NCBI RefSeq assembly: GCF_030247185.1
Contig: NC_080572.1
Span: 31,914,971 to 31,978,970, forward strand
Origin: Malaya genurostris
Lineage: Eukaryota; Arthropoda; Insecta; Diptera; Culicidae
Reading direction: 5' to 3'
DNA length: 64,000 bases
In this document: positions 34,370-49,774 of the stretch, one piece after another
How positions within the stretch are numbered: the stretch's first letter is position 1
Layout of the letters: each line of letters begins with the position of its first letter
The notes under the pieces: model-generated
Seen by the model: the letters and a program-made list of their open reading frames with translations, nothing else
What the model was told of the DNA's origin: nothing
The model's database searches: none
Program-made: the position numbers and the translations under genes

Positions 34370-34462
<93 letters not shown>
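34370..34462. repeat. (TA)n microsatellite in the Juan-like 3'UTR
   Basis: About 46 TA units. The surrounding sequence still belongs to the 3'UTR because the element's A tail and target copy follow at 34550-34576. Confidence 0.95.
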
Positions 34463-34465
<3 letters not shown>

Positions 34466-34915
34466 GGGATGAAAAGTCGCCACTTGTGGCTGAACACCCA
34501 ATTTAAATCTTAATGATTTAATTTTAACTAATATTCCAATAAATAGTTATTTAAAAAAAAAAACTATATCCCAGCTAACTTTCAGCATCATTTCAATCCA
34601 AAATTGTTGAATGGTTTTTTTATTAAATGAATAATTTATTTAGTGATCTGATTTCTTCTCTCAGTTTTTTATAATTCTGATCATTATATTTCGATATAAA
34701 GCTACGGAAGAATTCATTTTTTCAATTAATAAACTTCATCATGAGTCTTGCAAATGAAAATAAAACATCATAATTGACTTTGTTATTATATTGTTATCAT
34801 AAGTTTTAACTTTCAACCGTTTTCATTCGTTAATATCTCAAAATAACATAAATTGTTATACATATCAACTGTTGATATACTTGTATTATGATTTTGTTAT
34901 GTGCACCTGATCGGG

Positions 34916-37552
34916 GTGCTATAACTTAGTGCTTATGGTAGCTTGGAGTTAATGCTTATATCCTAGTTTAAGGACCAACTGTAAATGTAATGATTTAAAG
35001 ATTAGTCAATGCCCATAGGCAGCAAAAGAGACAAAAAACAAAAATCTCAAATCAGCGTCTGACGGCAAAGCAGAAAATAAAAATAGATTAGCGATGCAGT
35101 GAGTGTTTGTTTTCTGTTGGATGAGTTTTCATAGAGATAGGACTATAATTGAATGCTGTGGCGGCCAAGTAAAGCGAAGCATGCTTGTTACTCTAGTAAA
35201 ATAGGCTGCCTCTTCATGTGTTTTCATATGCAGGGTAGTTTAATTGGCAAAACAATTTTCCCGGTTAGGAGATAGCAACAGGCTCGAGTCCCGTATTTGC
35301 GTCATTTTCGCGGTTTTCATTATATAGTTACATTCGCATGTCATTTTTTCAATTTGTTTTCCTCGTTAGAAACTGATCAATTTTAATGGTTTTTTGAAAA
35401 ATGGACGGAAACATTTTCATGACGAAGAACTTAGCAGGCAAACTGGTGTAATTTATTTATTCGGTGGACCAAAAGCTGTGATTATCGATTGACGATTAGT
35501 GTCCTGGCTCATTCTCTATGCTCATTGTCTGTAGACTAATAATAGTAATAAAACTCATTACATATGATTATGATATGTTTTTTTTATGTCAAAACGAATA
35601 TGTCTCGTACATTTTTGTAAGGAAGATGGATGGGGTTGTTCAGTATTCAATAACATTTTCCATTGTTTTGGTTGAGGTAGTTGTAGTAAAGAAATAATTT
35701 ACACATGATTTTAATTTCAGCCCTATAGAAACGAATAATTCGCAGATAAGAAAATTAAAGGTGGATACACCTCTGCTCAAAGCCGACAAAATGATATTAA
35801 TTTAAATTCCTGGATTTTCGACTGGACTCCCTCCTGGCGCCCTTGAGTTAGGGTAGTCTTGCTGACTGTGATTACTGCCGAGCTCGCTTCAGTGATTTAG
35901 TAGGTGGTGATTGTGTGGGGCGCAATGAAACCCATTTGAGAATCTGTGAATTGAGATTCATGCGATTGTGATAAATCTGTGGCTAGAGAATCCATTTCAT
36001 TAATCGAAGAAAATTGTCCTTAACATCGGACATGTCCACGACATATTCATAAATAAATTGGAATAGCACTGTAATTGGATTTAAATTTTTTTCGGTCAAA
36101 GCTATTTTATTCAATATACGCAAGCTATTTACATAATTCGTTTGACGATTTCGAAATTGCAAAAGTCTTCCGATGAACAATTTAATTATTGCTTCTATTT
36201 ATAAACCACATACAACTGATATGAATCCCACGAAATGAAATGTAAAATACTGATAACCATCGCATCTAATCGGAAACTTTTCCCTGTTTGTTCCAAGATG
36301 GTAAATCAATGGGTGGCGACAAACTGCTTCACAAATTCAATGTGTATGGTGGGCTATGGCTCGAATAAAAATTATAAGTTCTAAGTTGGTTTTATTGTCT
36401 ATTATTTTGAACATAATTCATTTCTACTACCTACCTTTTGTCAAGTTGTATTGAATTGTTGTTCATTGTGTGAAAATGTGTTTTCATGCATAGAATCACT
36501 ACTAATTTGTTTATCGGACTCAACTCGAAGCTTGATGCAAAGGGAGAAAATATATTTAATTACGGGAAATACTATTCCCTTTCCATGGCAATATCCACGT
36601 CGGAACGATGCACTGCAGCCTTCCATGATTGTTCATATCTACACACGTTTGTCCATTGGTAAACCTCATTTCGTTTTGAATGTTTGTATTTGATTTCATG
36701 GCTTTCGGATCAGGGATTTTATTTCAAAAAAGTTGGTTTTAGGTATAAGCTAAGATAACCTCTTTATATCGTTGTTTATGGGAATAATGGAATCTCGATG
36801 AAGCGTGGAATAATTCTATAATCCGGATTGCAAAACCGTACAAGTTGTAACGAAAGATTAGAAAGTGTTTGTTTTTTATAAGCGCAGATTTTGATTTGCA
36901 GGTTTTTACCGATCTTGGATGGTGGTATTCCATGATCTTGCTTGGTGAACAATGATGTAAAATTTTCAAATTTATGACGAATTATTCTTACAATGAAAAC
37001 GTGATCTACATACAACCATGAACGGATATGCCCTCGAAAAGGAAGGGCCCGTGTTGCGGGAAGGGCAATAAAATGTTACTGCTCAGTTTTACTTGGTAAT
37101 TTCGGTCTCGTGGCAGCTTCGGATGGGCAACAAAGCCTATGACTAGCTTAGTGACATTGAATCTCGATTTCGAAATTTTGTAAGGAATAATCGTTGTAAT
37201 GGCATCTGATCTTATTCGAACGCCTTGAATGAGCGAGATGATTGGCCCGATTCTTACAATTAAAAGGTCTTATTGTACTATACAAAATTTCATTCAGATC
37301 ACATTTATGGTACCGGTATTATGTAGTGGAGAGTGGTAAACATTTTATACTATTACATAAACTAACCTAAACCTAAACCTGTTTTAATCCAACTATTTGG
37401 CCATCAAGTGGCAAGATCTATCAACTTGAATCATGTTGAAACCCGTTTGAAAGTTAAGTTCCTAGTTTGCAATGTCACTTTTATCCCTTATCCCTCTGTA
37501 ATTCCTGAACCGGAAGTATAATCTGAGTGAAATTAAAAAAAACCCTTCTTAC
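34916..37552. other. Unassigned intergenic DNA
   Basis: AT-rich apart from a somewhat GC-richer stretch at 35820-35930. Only a tRNA-like segment at 35230-35303 is listed separately. Overlapping short frames at 36441-37015 on both strands have no recognisable composition. Confidence 0.35.
35230..35303 (+). other. tRNA-like segment (SINE head or tRNA relic)
   Basis: TAGTTTAATTGG fits the pol III A box and GGCTCGAGTCC fits the B box with one mismatch, about 35 nt apart. A weak anticodon-like stem (TTTTC with GGAGA) lies between. Acceptor pairing is poor and position 33 is not T, so it is not a functional tRNA gene. A SINE head is more likely. Confidence 0.35.
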
Positions 37553-38036
37553 TCCACCTAGTGGTGTGATAATGCCTTTCTCTTCTTTCATAACAGGGGG
37601 AAGGGGGAAGGGGGGTGGTGAGGTGCTTGATCAATGGCTCGACAGTAGCTTTTAAACGAGCATAGGTTTGTTAAAATCGGTTCAGCCATCTCTAAGAAAA
37701 TTGAGCGCGTAAAAATACAACGCTTTTTGACGGTTACGTCACTTATACAATCATATCTCCGGAACCAAAAGTCACAGTCATTTGATCTTTGAACTTGATC
37801 AATAGCCCGACAGTAGCTTTCAAACGATCCTAAGTTTGTTAAAATCGGTTCGTCTATCTCTGGGAAAATTGAGTGCGTTCAAATATCTTCCAAAAGTGCA
37901 CACACACATATACACACAGACATTTTCCGATCTCCTCGAACTGAGTCGAATGGTATATAACACTATGGGTCTCCGAGGCTCTGTTCGAAAGTCGTTTTTT
38001 CCAGCAATTCTAATACCTTTCTATAGAGAAAGGCAA
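37540..38036 (+). repeat. Repeat family A, longest clean copy
   Basis: Starts CTTACTCCACCTAGTGGTGTGATAATGCC and ends CTATAGAGAAAGGCAAAAAG (about 497 bp). Internally it carries repeated wording (AAAATCGGTTCRKCYATCTC, about 37675 and 37845), suggesting an internal duplication of roughly 170 bp. No coding capacity. A diverged relative continues to about 38480. Confidence 0.65.
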
Positions 38037-38408
38037 AAAGAAGTATATAGTATACATCTTATTGAAATTTAAATTTGCTAGAATCGGCTAGACTATTTTC
38101 CAAAAAACAATGCGGATTCCATTCCGGTGCCTTTTGACCACTACCTCCAGCACATCCGGAATGATGAATCGAAGATTAGTAAAGTCGAAAGCTGAAAATT
38201 TGATTTGTTTGCATACCATTTTTGAAGGCTTTGTATCTATTTTATGACGTCACTTATATGCCAATTTTAATTTCTGATAACTCATCACTTCATCACGTCA
38301 CTTTCGGTTCCCGAAAGTTAGCATAGGCCGATCCGTTTCAGAGAAAAGTAAGTGCACGAAAATGTTACGTACGTATATACACACAGACATTTTACAATCT
38401 CGACGAAC

Positions 38409-38471
38409 TGCTATATGATAGTGATTGACTGCTATATGATAGTGACGAAGAGTGCTATATGATAGTGATTA
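38409..38471 (+). repeat. Three tandem GCTATATGATAGTGA units
   Basis: GCTATATGATAGTGA occurs three times, spaced about 21-24 bp, inside a diverged family A tail. Confidence 0.8.
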
Positions 38472-38479
38472 TTTAACCT

Positions 38480-39572
38480 TTCTTCAAGGAAAAATACAAA
38501 ATGTAGAAAAAGTCGAAATTGCGCTCAATTCTATTACCATACTTCGATTTAATTTTAATGTTTAAAGGACATGGTTTTCTTAGCTGTTTTCATTAATGAG
38601 TTAAGAGATAATTTCGACGGTTTATACAATTATGGGAAAGACTTGAGCATTTTTATTTAATTTTATTTTTATTATTCATATGTTTACGAGCGATACCAGA
38701 AATCCGACTTAAATGAAACTTTGCACACATCTTGAATATGCCAAATCATTTTATTTTCACGAATGGAGATAAAAATATGGCTCAAGAATAACTTTTAACC
38801 AGGGTGAACGGTTTTTTGTATTTTTGTAGCTTGAAAGCTGTCAATTGTAGACAAATTGTGTGGAAAAACAAGCTCTATGACACCGATTGAACAGTCTAAA
38901 GAATATGCACTGAGAAAAAATCGAATGCTTTATCCAGCATATAAATATTAACCGAGAAAATCGAAAAAGTGTACTCAATTTTTGGTTTACACTTCAAATT
39001 CACATTTGATATTAATTTGATTAGTCTCAATTAAAAAGTGAAGATGTTACGGCTGACATAATTTTAGGCATTGTTCCAGTTTTGATTTCTTGATGAAAAA
39101 TAGCCATTTAAATAATATGATACAGATAAAAATAGATACAGAAAACAATAGATACAGATAAAAATAGATACAGATAAAAATAGATACAGATAAAAACCAA
39201 TAAATTTAAATTTAGTGACCTTTCACTTAAAGTAACCGTTTTCGAGATATTGAGACATAAATTAAAAAAAATCCGATTTTTAATGAATAACGCCGTTGTC
39301 ATTTGGAGCAACGTATTAAATTAATCGTTTTTTTAATTTTCACTCAACGACAGTGCAGAAAACTGCTGTTTATTTCGGAACATTGACTGTTTTCTTAAGA
39401 TAGAAAATTGTCCCTTAAACGAACTCCGAATCATTGCATCTAGAAATGTCCAAATTCGTATTCTTGCGTTCGAAAAATGACGACAGCGACAAACAGAATA
39501 ACCAAACTTGGTGCCAAATGATTACAGGTACAGTTTTCCAACAAGTCTATGTTAACAAGTGTCTATAAAAAA
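38480..39572. other. Unassigned AT-rich DNA
   Basis: It contains only the 16-bp tandem repeat listed at 39118. No coding signal seen. Confidence 0.4.
39118..39200 (+). repeat. 16-bp tandem repeat
   Basis: About five units of AGATACAGATAAAAAT with a few substitutions. Confidence 0.85.
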
Positions 39573-39573
39573 G

Positions 39574-40440
39574 GCCAAATGTGGTGCTATTGAGGGTGAA
39601 ATTTATGAGCGACTGATTGCTTTCAACGAATTATATAGCGCATCTCGCCAAAGAACACTTTCCAGCTGGCAAGCTTCTTAGGATAGAGATGATCTGGGTC
39701 GGTGGATGCACTCAATTATTCCGACAATATCGACAAAGGCATGGTTCAGGGGACTGAATGTGAGTAGGGACTTTATTCTTGTGATGCCCAGACTCATGTC
39801 CAATCACTACACGTTAGACGCACATCTCCTGCGAATTGGGCTCTCCGAGATTAATCATTGTGCTTGTGGAGAAGGTTATCGGGATATTGATCATGTCGTT
39901 TGATCATGCGTGGAGTATCGTGATGTCAGATCTCAACTAATAAATTCTTTGCGTACCCAAGGTAGGCTATCCAATGTCTCAGTTCGAGACATTCTTGCTT
40001 GTCCTGACCTTCCATACATGAAACTTCTTTATCATGTCATAAAGAAAATTTGAGTTTCAATTTAATAAAGGACCCTTTTAAGATTTAATTCTGATTCCAG
40101 CTGCGACCATGTGTTCAACCAATAGCTAAATTAGAATAGAAATTATGTAATGATACAACCAAACTCGAAATAGTTTATGAAATTATTAACCAAATATCTG
40201 AAAATAACAGCTTGTTTTATAATTTATAGAAGTTAATCGTTTGGTTCAAATGATATATTCTAGTAGATTTCATAATTAATGACAAATTACCTAAGATGAG
40301 GAATATGTTTTGATAAATTTAAATCGTTGTGACTATTTTAGAATCATATTAGGATAAGAATTTTATGTAAAAGTGATGATATGGCGAAGAAAAACTTATG
40401 TAAACTGTCTTAAGAAATAAACGTATTTATGGAAAAAAAT
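39574..40440 (+). mobile_element. 5'-truncated I-clade LINE copy
   Basis: Matches the last ~200 codons and the 3'UTR of the full-length element at 57025-63068. It starts within the RNase H tail, reads through ...MHSIIPTISTKAWFRGLNV, HYTLDAHLLRIGLSE and HCACGEGYRDIDHVV, then the 3'UTR ending AATAAACGTATTTATGG and an A tract. Two Trp codons have become stops. By eye it differs at several percent of positions, so it is an older insertion of the same or a sister subfamily. Confidence 0.85.
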
Positions 40441-42187
40441 CTATGGCTCCAAGGATGTAAATTTTAACGATGCTTTTCTTATTGGGTGTGGATGTACAAA
40501 AACCATGCAGTTTTTCATCTTCATGAATCAATATTATTTGTAAAGAAGCAAAACTTGATAAAGGAAAAGGCAAATGCTACGAAATAAGTTCAACTAACTA
40601 ATGGTCTCACCATTGCTGTTTGGAATAATGATCTAACATAAGTTTTCTCGGTAGTCTTTTAGCCCGGATTTTAGTTTTTGTGGCTTTAGTATACAGCTGT
40701 TTCCTATAGGGCATCTTGATCGTCGCTTGTTGTTTTGTAATTATTTTGATGGAAGAGAGTATGTTTGAAGTTGATATTTTTCACTGTTTTTTTTACTGGT
40801 TTAAAGAACACTACACTGGTGTTGGGCAGCACTACATCGGCATATACTTATAACACTATAGACTTAGATGTCAAAACTCCATTCTTTAATTTCTGTATGG
40901 ATAGAATAATAAAGGTTGATTGGTTAATATTCATTTGTGAACAAACGTTTACTTGTGGATTCGATCTAAAGAGACAATTTGAACAATGAATAAAATGTAA
41001 ACTGATGTTCATACTTGTAGGTGTCGGAAAAAATATTCATCTAAAATCCAGTAAATCGACCAAAAAAATACAGCAATAAATATCGTTTGCGAACACTGAA
41101 ACTGGATACAGGATGAACATACAAGCAGAACAAGACTAAATGATAAATTGGTTGATTGTTATTATTCGCGATTAAATATTCTGATTTACTTCTTAGGTGG
41201 AGTGTCATAGAAAATCAACCCTTCCTCTGCATTCCTCCATGTTTGCTTATCCCATTTATTGTTGATCGTATCTATGAACGAATATAAAATGAATGTTCTA
41301 GTTTGGTGTTTGGGTTCGTGGGTCGCATAACTGAAGTGTCACTCGCTGCCACTGTAATTATGTCTCATGGTCGAATCGGATAGTTTGTTGATTTTATTTT
41401 CGCACATGGGTAGTATACATGCATACCGGCTACAGTGAAAGTTGTTGATGTTAATATGTTACCAATTTGGCACAAACTGCGTACCGGGGCTTAATACGAG
41501 ACCGAAACTGATCTAATCCAACCGGCCCACATGATACGAGCCTGCACAGTGTGTCCTGACTCCCGATGCGGGGCGGATTAATAAATATGAACATAAATGT
41601 TCGTCCGGATTCGTTGGAGGAAAATTGATCACGTATGACAAACATGTTCGTTCGACACTAAATGTCACTAAGCTGTCCATAATATATTGCATCACTGAGA
41701 TTTGGGGATAAGAGGCAACAGGGACATGCTCTGTTTCATTGAATCTTAATAGATAGATAATCGTGATTTTGATGTTGTGTAGATAATAAATTTTTACTAT
41801 TTATATAAATATACTGTAATTGATAGAACGAATAGGCTTTATCTTTTAATCATTGAGATTGAGGTTTGACAATCCATTAAATTCATTTGCTATAGGTGCA
41901 ATTTTCTACTGGCACGGAAACGACAATTTCAATAAACATTATTTCGGTTCGGTTTGGGATGGTTGAGACTAAATTAATATTTATTGTCTGTAGTTCCCAT
42001 TCTTTCGTGAATGCTTGATAGTAACATAATTGTGAATTACTATAAATTATACTTTTTTATTTAAGCTAAAAATATCTACTTGGGGTACATTAATTACTTT
42101 TGGAATTGGTGGAAACGATAGTAAATTAATTTAACTTGAAGTCTGATGAAAGGGCTTTCCTTGGAAGCCATAGCACTGTAATATTGA
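40441..42187. other. Unassigned AT-rich DNA
   Basis: No domain, RNA or terminal repeat recognised. A GC-richer stretch at about 41460-41580 has short minus-strand frames without recognisable features. Confidence 0.35.
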
Positions 42188-42417
42188 ATCTAACGCAAAA
42201 TACTTGCATTAATGATTGTTCATCTCGGAAATCGGAAATCTCCTATTCTTCCATATTACCTACGAAAGCGGTCGGTAGTCATTGATCAGGCTTACATAAA
42301 CAACATCTAACGCAAAATACTTGCATTAATGATTGTTCATCTCGGAAATCGGAAATCTCCTATTCTTCCATATTACCTACGAAAGCGGTCGGTAGTCATT
42401 GATCAGGCTTACATAAA
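42188..42417 (+). repeat. 117-bp perfect tandem duplication
   Basis: The unit starting ATCTAACGCAAAATACTTGC at 42188 repeats from 42305 with no difference over 113 bp. It encodes nothing obvious. The identity indicates a very recent event, or an assembly artefact. Confidence 0.9.
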
Positions 42418-42640
42418 TTCAAGCATACTGAATATTTTCATTACATGAAATAAACATATTCGCTCTGGCATGATTATTTAATTTAATAATAAGTAACTTC
42501 TAAAAATGAATTACTCATTGGTAATTATTATAGGTACTACCCAGTGAAAACCAAGTGAATGAGTGTAGACCTTTGTTACGTATTAAATACTTGGAAGAGC
42601 TCAATGTTATCTATAAACGTTGCTTGATTTTAACCTTTTT

Positions 42641-44772
<2,132 letters not shown>

Positions 44773-45339
44773 TTGTTTTCATTGCATTGATCACTACATT
44801 GCGCGTGATACTGATAATAGGTAAATCAAACGAAGTGATACGTTAGTGAAGTGAAACTGAAAGTGGAAGTGAGAACGGTAATAAGAACTATTTGGATTTG
44901 AAAAGTTGTTACAGATGGAAGCCGAAAAAAAAGAAATTTGATTTTGAGCGCCTACATAAAAATGACCATAAGGTTAAAACCCTATATAATCGAAATAAAA
45001 AAGCATATATGATTTGCCAAGCGATTTGCAGTTACAGTAAAAAAACTCTAGTCTACGTTCATTAAAGTGCACAGAGGCTCTGCAAATTTTTGACAATATT
45101 TGGCTAGTTTCCACTACAGTCGAGAGACAGTCCGGTGGGATCATGAAATCCACTTCAAACAGGACTTCAACTCATCTAATTGACCGCTATTTTGGTCTTT
45201 AGAGAAAAATTAGACAATTGTTAAACGTAAGTTGAAAGAGGCTGGAACAGTGACTCGGTGTACTCTGGATACGAAGAGATAACTATCTCACCAGTTCATT
45301 GAATTTAAACCGGAAAAGATTGTTGGTGTTTATTAAAAA
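44773..45339. other. Unassigned DNA
   Basis: AT-rich sequence between family B and family A copies. No feature recognised. Confidence 0.4.
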
Positions 45340-45344
45340 TAACT

Positions 45345-46145
45345 TATTCTTAATCCACCTAGTGGTGTGATAATGATTTTCTCTTTCATCGACACAGTCT
45401 CATTAAAATATTTTCTGCGTTTTTTGATAATTTCTGGCATTAGTTGGGGCTCATTTCTGACACGAATTTATTCAGATTGATTCAGATAATTCACAAAAGC
45501 ATTCCTCAGCGTTTATGTCACTTATTCGGCAACACTCCTTAGACCAAGCAAATCAGCAATAATACAATTTGAATCTGAAATAATTACACGGATAGAAAAA
45601 ATGTTTTGTCGATTACGTACCTTGCACGATTGTTTCTCCGAATCACTACCCAATTATAGTCTCGAACGAGCCTAACATTTTCAATATTGGTTAATCCATG
45701 TACAAGAAACTTGAGCGATAATGAGTTTTGACATTTAGGTAACTTAGGTCATTATATCACCGGAACCGTGGCAGATATTTGATCATCAAACCTGTTTAAT
45801 GAACCAATAGTAGTTTTCAAACGAGTCAAATTTTTGTTTCAAACGAGCCTGAGTTTGTTGAAATCGATTCTGCAATATCTGAAAAATTTAGCTCGATAAA
45901 ACAACGCGTTTTGTCGGTTACTTATACTATTATATCTCCGGAACCAGAAGTTACAGCCATTCGATCTTCGAACTTGATCGATGGTTTAATAATAGCTTTT
46001 AAACGAGCCTAAGTTTGGAATCGGTTCAAGAGTCTTCGAGAAAATCGAGCACGAAAACGATTCGAGAAAATTGAGCACGATCTCGTCTAGTTGAGTCGAA
46101 TGGTATGTAACACTGTGGGTCTCCAAGACTCCGTTTAATAGTTAT
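45345..46145 (+). repeat. Repeat family A, diverged long copy
   Basis: Begins CTTAATCCACCTAGTGGTGTGATAATG. It repeats internal wording (AACGAGCCTRAGTTTG, ATATCTCCGGAACC) and ends around TCGAATGGTATGTAACACTGTGGGTCTCC. The usual GAGAAAGGC end is not preserved. No coding capacity. Confidence 0.55.
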
Positions 46146-47892
46146 AATATAGTTTTAATCATCAAATAAGCCTTGATTGTGGATTTTCTACGTACTGTCG
46201 CGAAAACTTAGTATCAGAATTTTTTATCGAGTAATGAAAATAAGTATCTGTAAGAGTGAAAACTAATTGTCACAATAACCTAGGATTCAGTAAGATGCTG
46301 TGATCCACAATAAGTTTTCTCCAAGGACTCTAAATCTAGATCAATTTTTACAATCCTAGCTTCTATAATTCCATTGGATGCTATTGAACTTTTCTCGGAT
46401 ACAACATTCGCTGTTGGAGTCGTGAGTTGATAAGTGCGGGAATTTTCAAACAGCTACGCAAGTTACAACGAAAACAAATATATTATATATCAATATGGAT
46501 CACTTTAACGAATCCAATACAATACAATGCTTAAGACTAGGATAATCTATTGAATTATAATACTGCTGTATGTGGTTCACAATTGTATTGTATGCTGATC
46601 ACCGCAAATCGGGGAGATCCAGTCTCCAGTTGGTGGTCGACATCTTACATGGCGATTGTCTAGATGATGTGGGTACTTCGATGGTGGCCGTATTGTTTTG
46701 TTCCAGTGGGTTCGCGGGAAACACCCCCAGGCTACGACAACCCGGCAGGTAAATGTCATTTATTACAAAGTTGTGATGGTTTTGCATGGGTTTCATCAAA
46801 GGATAATTGCACCGCTTGAGTCTGATTTACGTCGAGCCAAATCATCTCTATTGACATATTTTGTCCAAAATGACCAATCAACCGCTCTAAAAGCGAATAT
46901 GGACATACCTACGCAGTAGGTGGACGTTCCAAACAAAAGCCCCATTAAATAAGGTCCAGTAGCTGTAAACCACAGTTTGTTGTCATCGGTTATTTTTTGA
47001 CCAATTAAAAATTATTTATTTACCCGTCCGGGGTTTTCCGGTTGATGGGCTGATTTGCCAGCTCCACCAGTTTTCCATGGGGCACAGAAGAAGCCGAAAT
47101 AAATTGAGCGGAATAAACCGCTGATCCCATGTGCGTAGATTGCGGCTAGATAGGTCGGTGTACACATGAAGTTAACATAAAAACGAATTGGTTAAGCCCA
47201 TATAAAAACAAGATGAGCCTGCGGATAGAACAGATTTTTGCTCTACGTCAGTACCGCAAAAAAGATAGAATTGGTTAAAATTGATGGTGGTTAAATAACC
47301 CACTAGCAGCGTAATTTATTATACTTCCGGACTAGTTCATTGCATTGGCTTTATATGTGTTTTTTCATTTAGACGTCAGAATTGTCTACCTTAAATGTTA
47401 CATTGTCCTTCGTGCCTTTCGCAGAATAATTTCATAAAATTCGTAACAATGCAGTATCGTGTTTATGTTTTAAATTGTTTCAGTCGTATTCCACCGTATC
47501 CAAATCCTAATAGAACAAACTGACAAAATTTCGTTTGATTTATACTAATGAAGTTTGAACTCTCTCATCTTCTTTTTTCTTTGTTTACTGGGCGGGCAGA
47601 CAAGTATGCCAAATATCAGCGCTATGAATTGTTTTGTTTTGTAGAAGGATTTTTGTTTACTAAACGATTTTATTCTTTGACTATCCAATCTTCCTTATAT
47701 CTTCCTTGATATTCAAAAAATTTGGTTAATTTTGGTATCAAACTTCGATTTAAGCATTAAAGTATTAAATTTCGATTTAAGCATTGGGGTATTTTGTAGT
47801 ACTGAAATTGTCGGAGCGAGTACTGTAAAAAGACCTATGTATTGCAATCATTGTAGAGAAATGTAAAATCTATTACGATAACCTACGGTTTT
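46146..47892. other. Unassigned DNA with two GC-richer blocks
   Basis: 46600-46760 has a minus-strand frame reading NPLEQNNTATIEVPTSSRQS with protein-like composition. 47020-47170 is another GC-richer patch. Neither could be named, and they may be transposable-element scraps or exons of an unrecognised gene. The rest is AT-rich. Confidence 0.3.
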
Positions 47893-48840
47893 GTCTTTCT
47901 CTATAGAAAGGTAAAAGAATTGCTGGAAAACCGACTTTCAAACTAAGCCCCGGAGATCCATAGTGTTATATACCGTTTGACTCAGCTCGACGAGATCGGA
48001 AAATGTATGTGCGTGTAGTGCGTGCTCTTTTCAACGAATTTTTTTACCGCTAAACCGATTTTAACGATCTTACACTCGTTGGGAAGCTATTATTAGGTCA
48101 TTGATGAAGTTAGAAGAACAAATGGCTGTGAGTTATGGTTCCAGAGATATGATGGTATAAGCGACGTAACCGAAAAAACGCGTTGTTTTTCAACACTGAA
48201 TTTTTTCATGTCGTTTTCGCTTGAGAAAACTGAAACTGCCCCAGGGTGGTTTCATCAAACAAACACTTTTCACGAAACTTTGTTGATTTGGCACTTCGCA
48301 ACGGGAGTTTGAGGAAACCTGATATAAAAACCAGGTTCGAAACTGATTCGATTTTCAGCTCAACAACGTTAAAACTAGGTTCGAAGCTAGCTTCAAATAC
48401 ACGGTTTGACAGCAGTTAGGATGAAAATTGGGTTAGGTTTTTTATCAAACGAAAATGACATCAGAGAGGTTCGTTTAAAACCCTCTAGTAAGCCATTCAT
48501 TAATTTTGAAGATCAAATCCCAGTTACTTCTGGTTCTGGAGATATGATGTTATAAGTTATGTAAGCGGCAAAACGCGTTGTTTTTTTCACTACTTCACTC
48601 TGAATCGATTTTAACATATTTAGGCTTGCTGAAAAGCTACTATTAGGGCGTTGATTAAGTTCGAAGAACAAATGGCTGTGACTTCTGGTTCCAGATATAC
48701 GATGGTACCATAAACGGGACCGATTTCTATAAACTCAGCTTGTTTTAATACGACTATGTGTTCATTAAACAGGTTTCAAGGTTATATGGCTGTCACTTAC
48801 GGTTTCGGTGATATAATGGTATAAGCGTAAACGTAAACGT
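47893..48840 (-). repeat. Repeat family A, reversed long copy with a nested MITE
   Basis: Starts TTTTGTCTTTCTCTATAGAAAGG and TGTTATATACCGTTTGACTCAGCTCGACGAGATCGG, the reverse of the 3' end of the 37540 copy. It repeats TTCTGGTTCYRGAKATAYGATGGTA wording several times, so it contains several internal units. A small TIR element at about 48208-48461 interrupts it. Confidence 0.55.
48208..48461. mobile_element. Small TIR element inside family A
   Basis: ATGTCGTTTTCGCTTGA at 48208-48224 is matched by the inverse TCAAACGAAAATGACAT at 48445-48461 (two mismatches). The ~250-bp interior has paired GGTTCGAAACT/GGTTCGAAGCT words. No target duplication resolved. Confidence 0.45.
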
Positions 48841-49774
48841 CAAAAATCATTACTGATACAGTTTTTTACGGATAAGGATTAGCTGATATCAATTATTTTA
48901 GACTCGTTCGCGACATAAATTGGCCTGTGAGTGGATTTCAAAGTTCGTCAAGTTTTGGAGTGACCAATCGTCAAATTATTTTTTTCTACCCGCGTAATTA
49001 ATTCTGATAGTAACCTATGATCACATCCAAATGTATTATTGCTGATACACTTGGTTTGAGAAATGTTGCCGAATATGTGACACTCGAATCAATCTGAATA
49101 AATTTGTTTCCAAAATGATCCCAAACTATTGTCAGAAATTATCTTAATAAAAGGTAATAAATATTTTGATGGTGGATAAGAACAAGATTTTTCATTTTAA
49201 ATTAATAGTAATGACACTAGTGATGCCATATTGCGTGGTACGTCGAGATCTTTTAAACTAACTCTGAGAATTTTTGAATGGGGCTAAGGTTTAAATTGCT
49301 GCTTTGACTAAAAAATCCGAATTGTATCCCTATTACTCACACGTCTCTAAAATAATTTTTAAACATGAATTACATTTAGTGTGTGATTTATTATTTCAAA
49401 CTTCACCCTCATGTACTCATGACATGGTGCTCTGACATTTTCAGTTCTATAGAATTTACCAATACATTAATCGAAGCCAGTATTAGTCTATGTCTATCTA
49501 GACATTCCAAAAAATCCATTGATATAAAAGTTAGCCAAATCGGTTCAGTATCAACGAAGATACAGCCATTTGAAAATACGGTTCCAGCTGTTCTAGAGGC
49601 TTAGTGATTAGGGTAAATAAATTAGGTATAGTTGAAGGAACGTTAATAAAACAGGCTTAACTACTAAAGAAACATTGCATAGTGCACCTTCATATAATAC
49701 CGTGCAATATTTGTTCCCATGCCCATGAAACCAAAAAAAAAACGAGCGCGATCACACTCCGTAACAAATAATTT
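48841..49774. other. Unassigned AT-rich DNA
   Basis: No supported feature. It may include decayed pieces of families A and B. Confidence 0.4.

Larger units (their letters stand above)
30579..34560 (+). mobile_element. Juan-like (Jockey clade) LINE, near full length but decayed
   Basis: The ~3.98-kb plus-strand element is flanked by AAACTATATCCCAGCT at 30563-30578 and 34561-34576. It has a 5'UTR with hairpins and a tandem repeat, a gag ORF1, an ORF2 with partial endonuclease and RT, then a 3'UTR with a (TA)n tract and CCAATAAATAG followed by an A tract. RT wording such as AKCTKYIKCLYPLTNR and RPAMLYAVPIWSSCCSTRKK closely follows what I recall of Aedes/Culex Juan. Most of the endonuclease is deleted at about 32760, so it cannot be active. 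Confidence 0.8.
30297..34915. mobile_element. TIR element (~0.62 kb without insert) split by the Juan-like LINE
   Basis: The left end CCCGATCAGATG at 30297-30308 is matched by CACCTGATCGGG at 34904-34915 (11 of 12). Subterminal ATAACA-type words are also inverted. Removing the LINE and one target copy leaves about 620 bp rich in ATAACA/TGTTAT motifs. It encodes nothing. The target duplication of this outer element is not clear. Confidence 0.5.

Noticed and set aside
35230..35303. Functional tRNA gene
   Set aside because: Acceptor stem does not pair, T33 is absent and the B box has a mismatch.
36441..37015. Host gene exons
   Set aside because: Open frames are short, overlap on both strands, and show no splice sites or coding composition.
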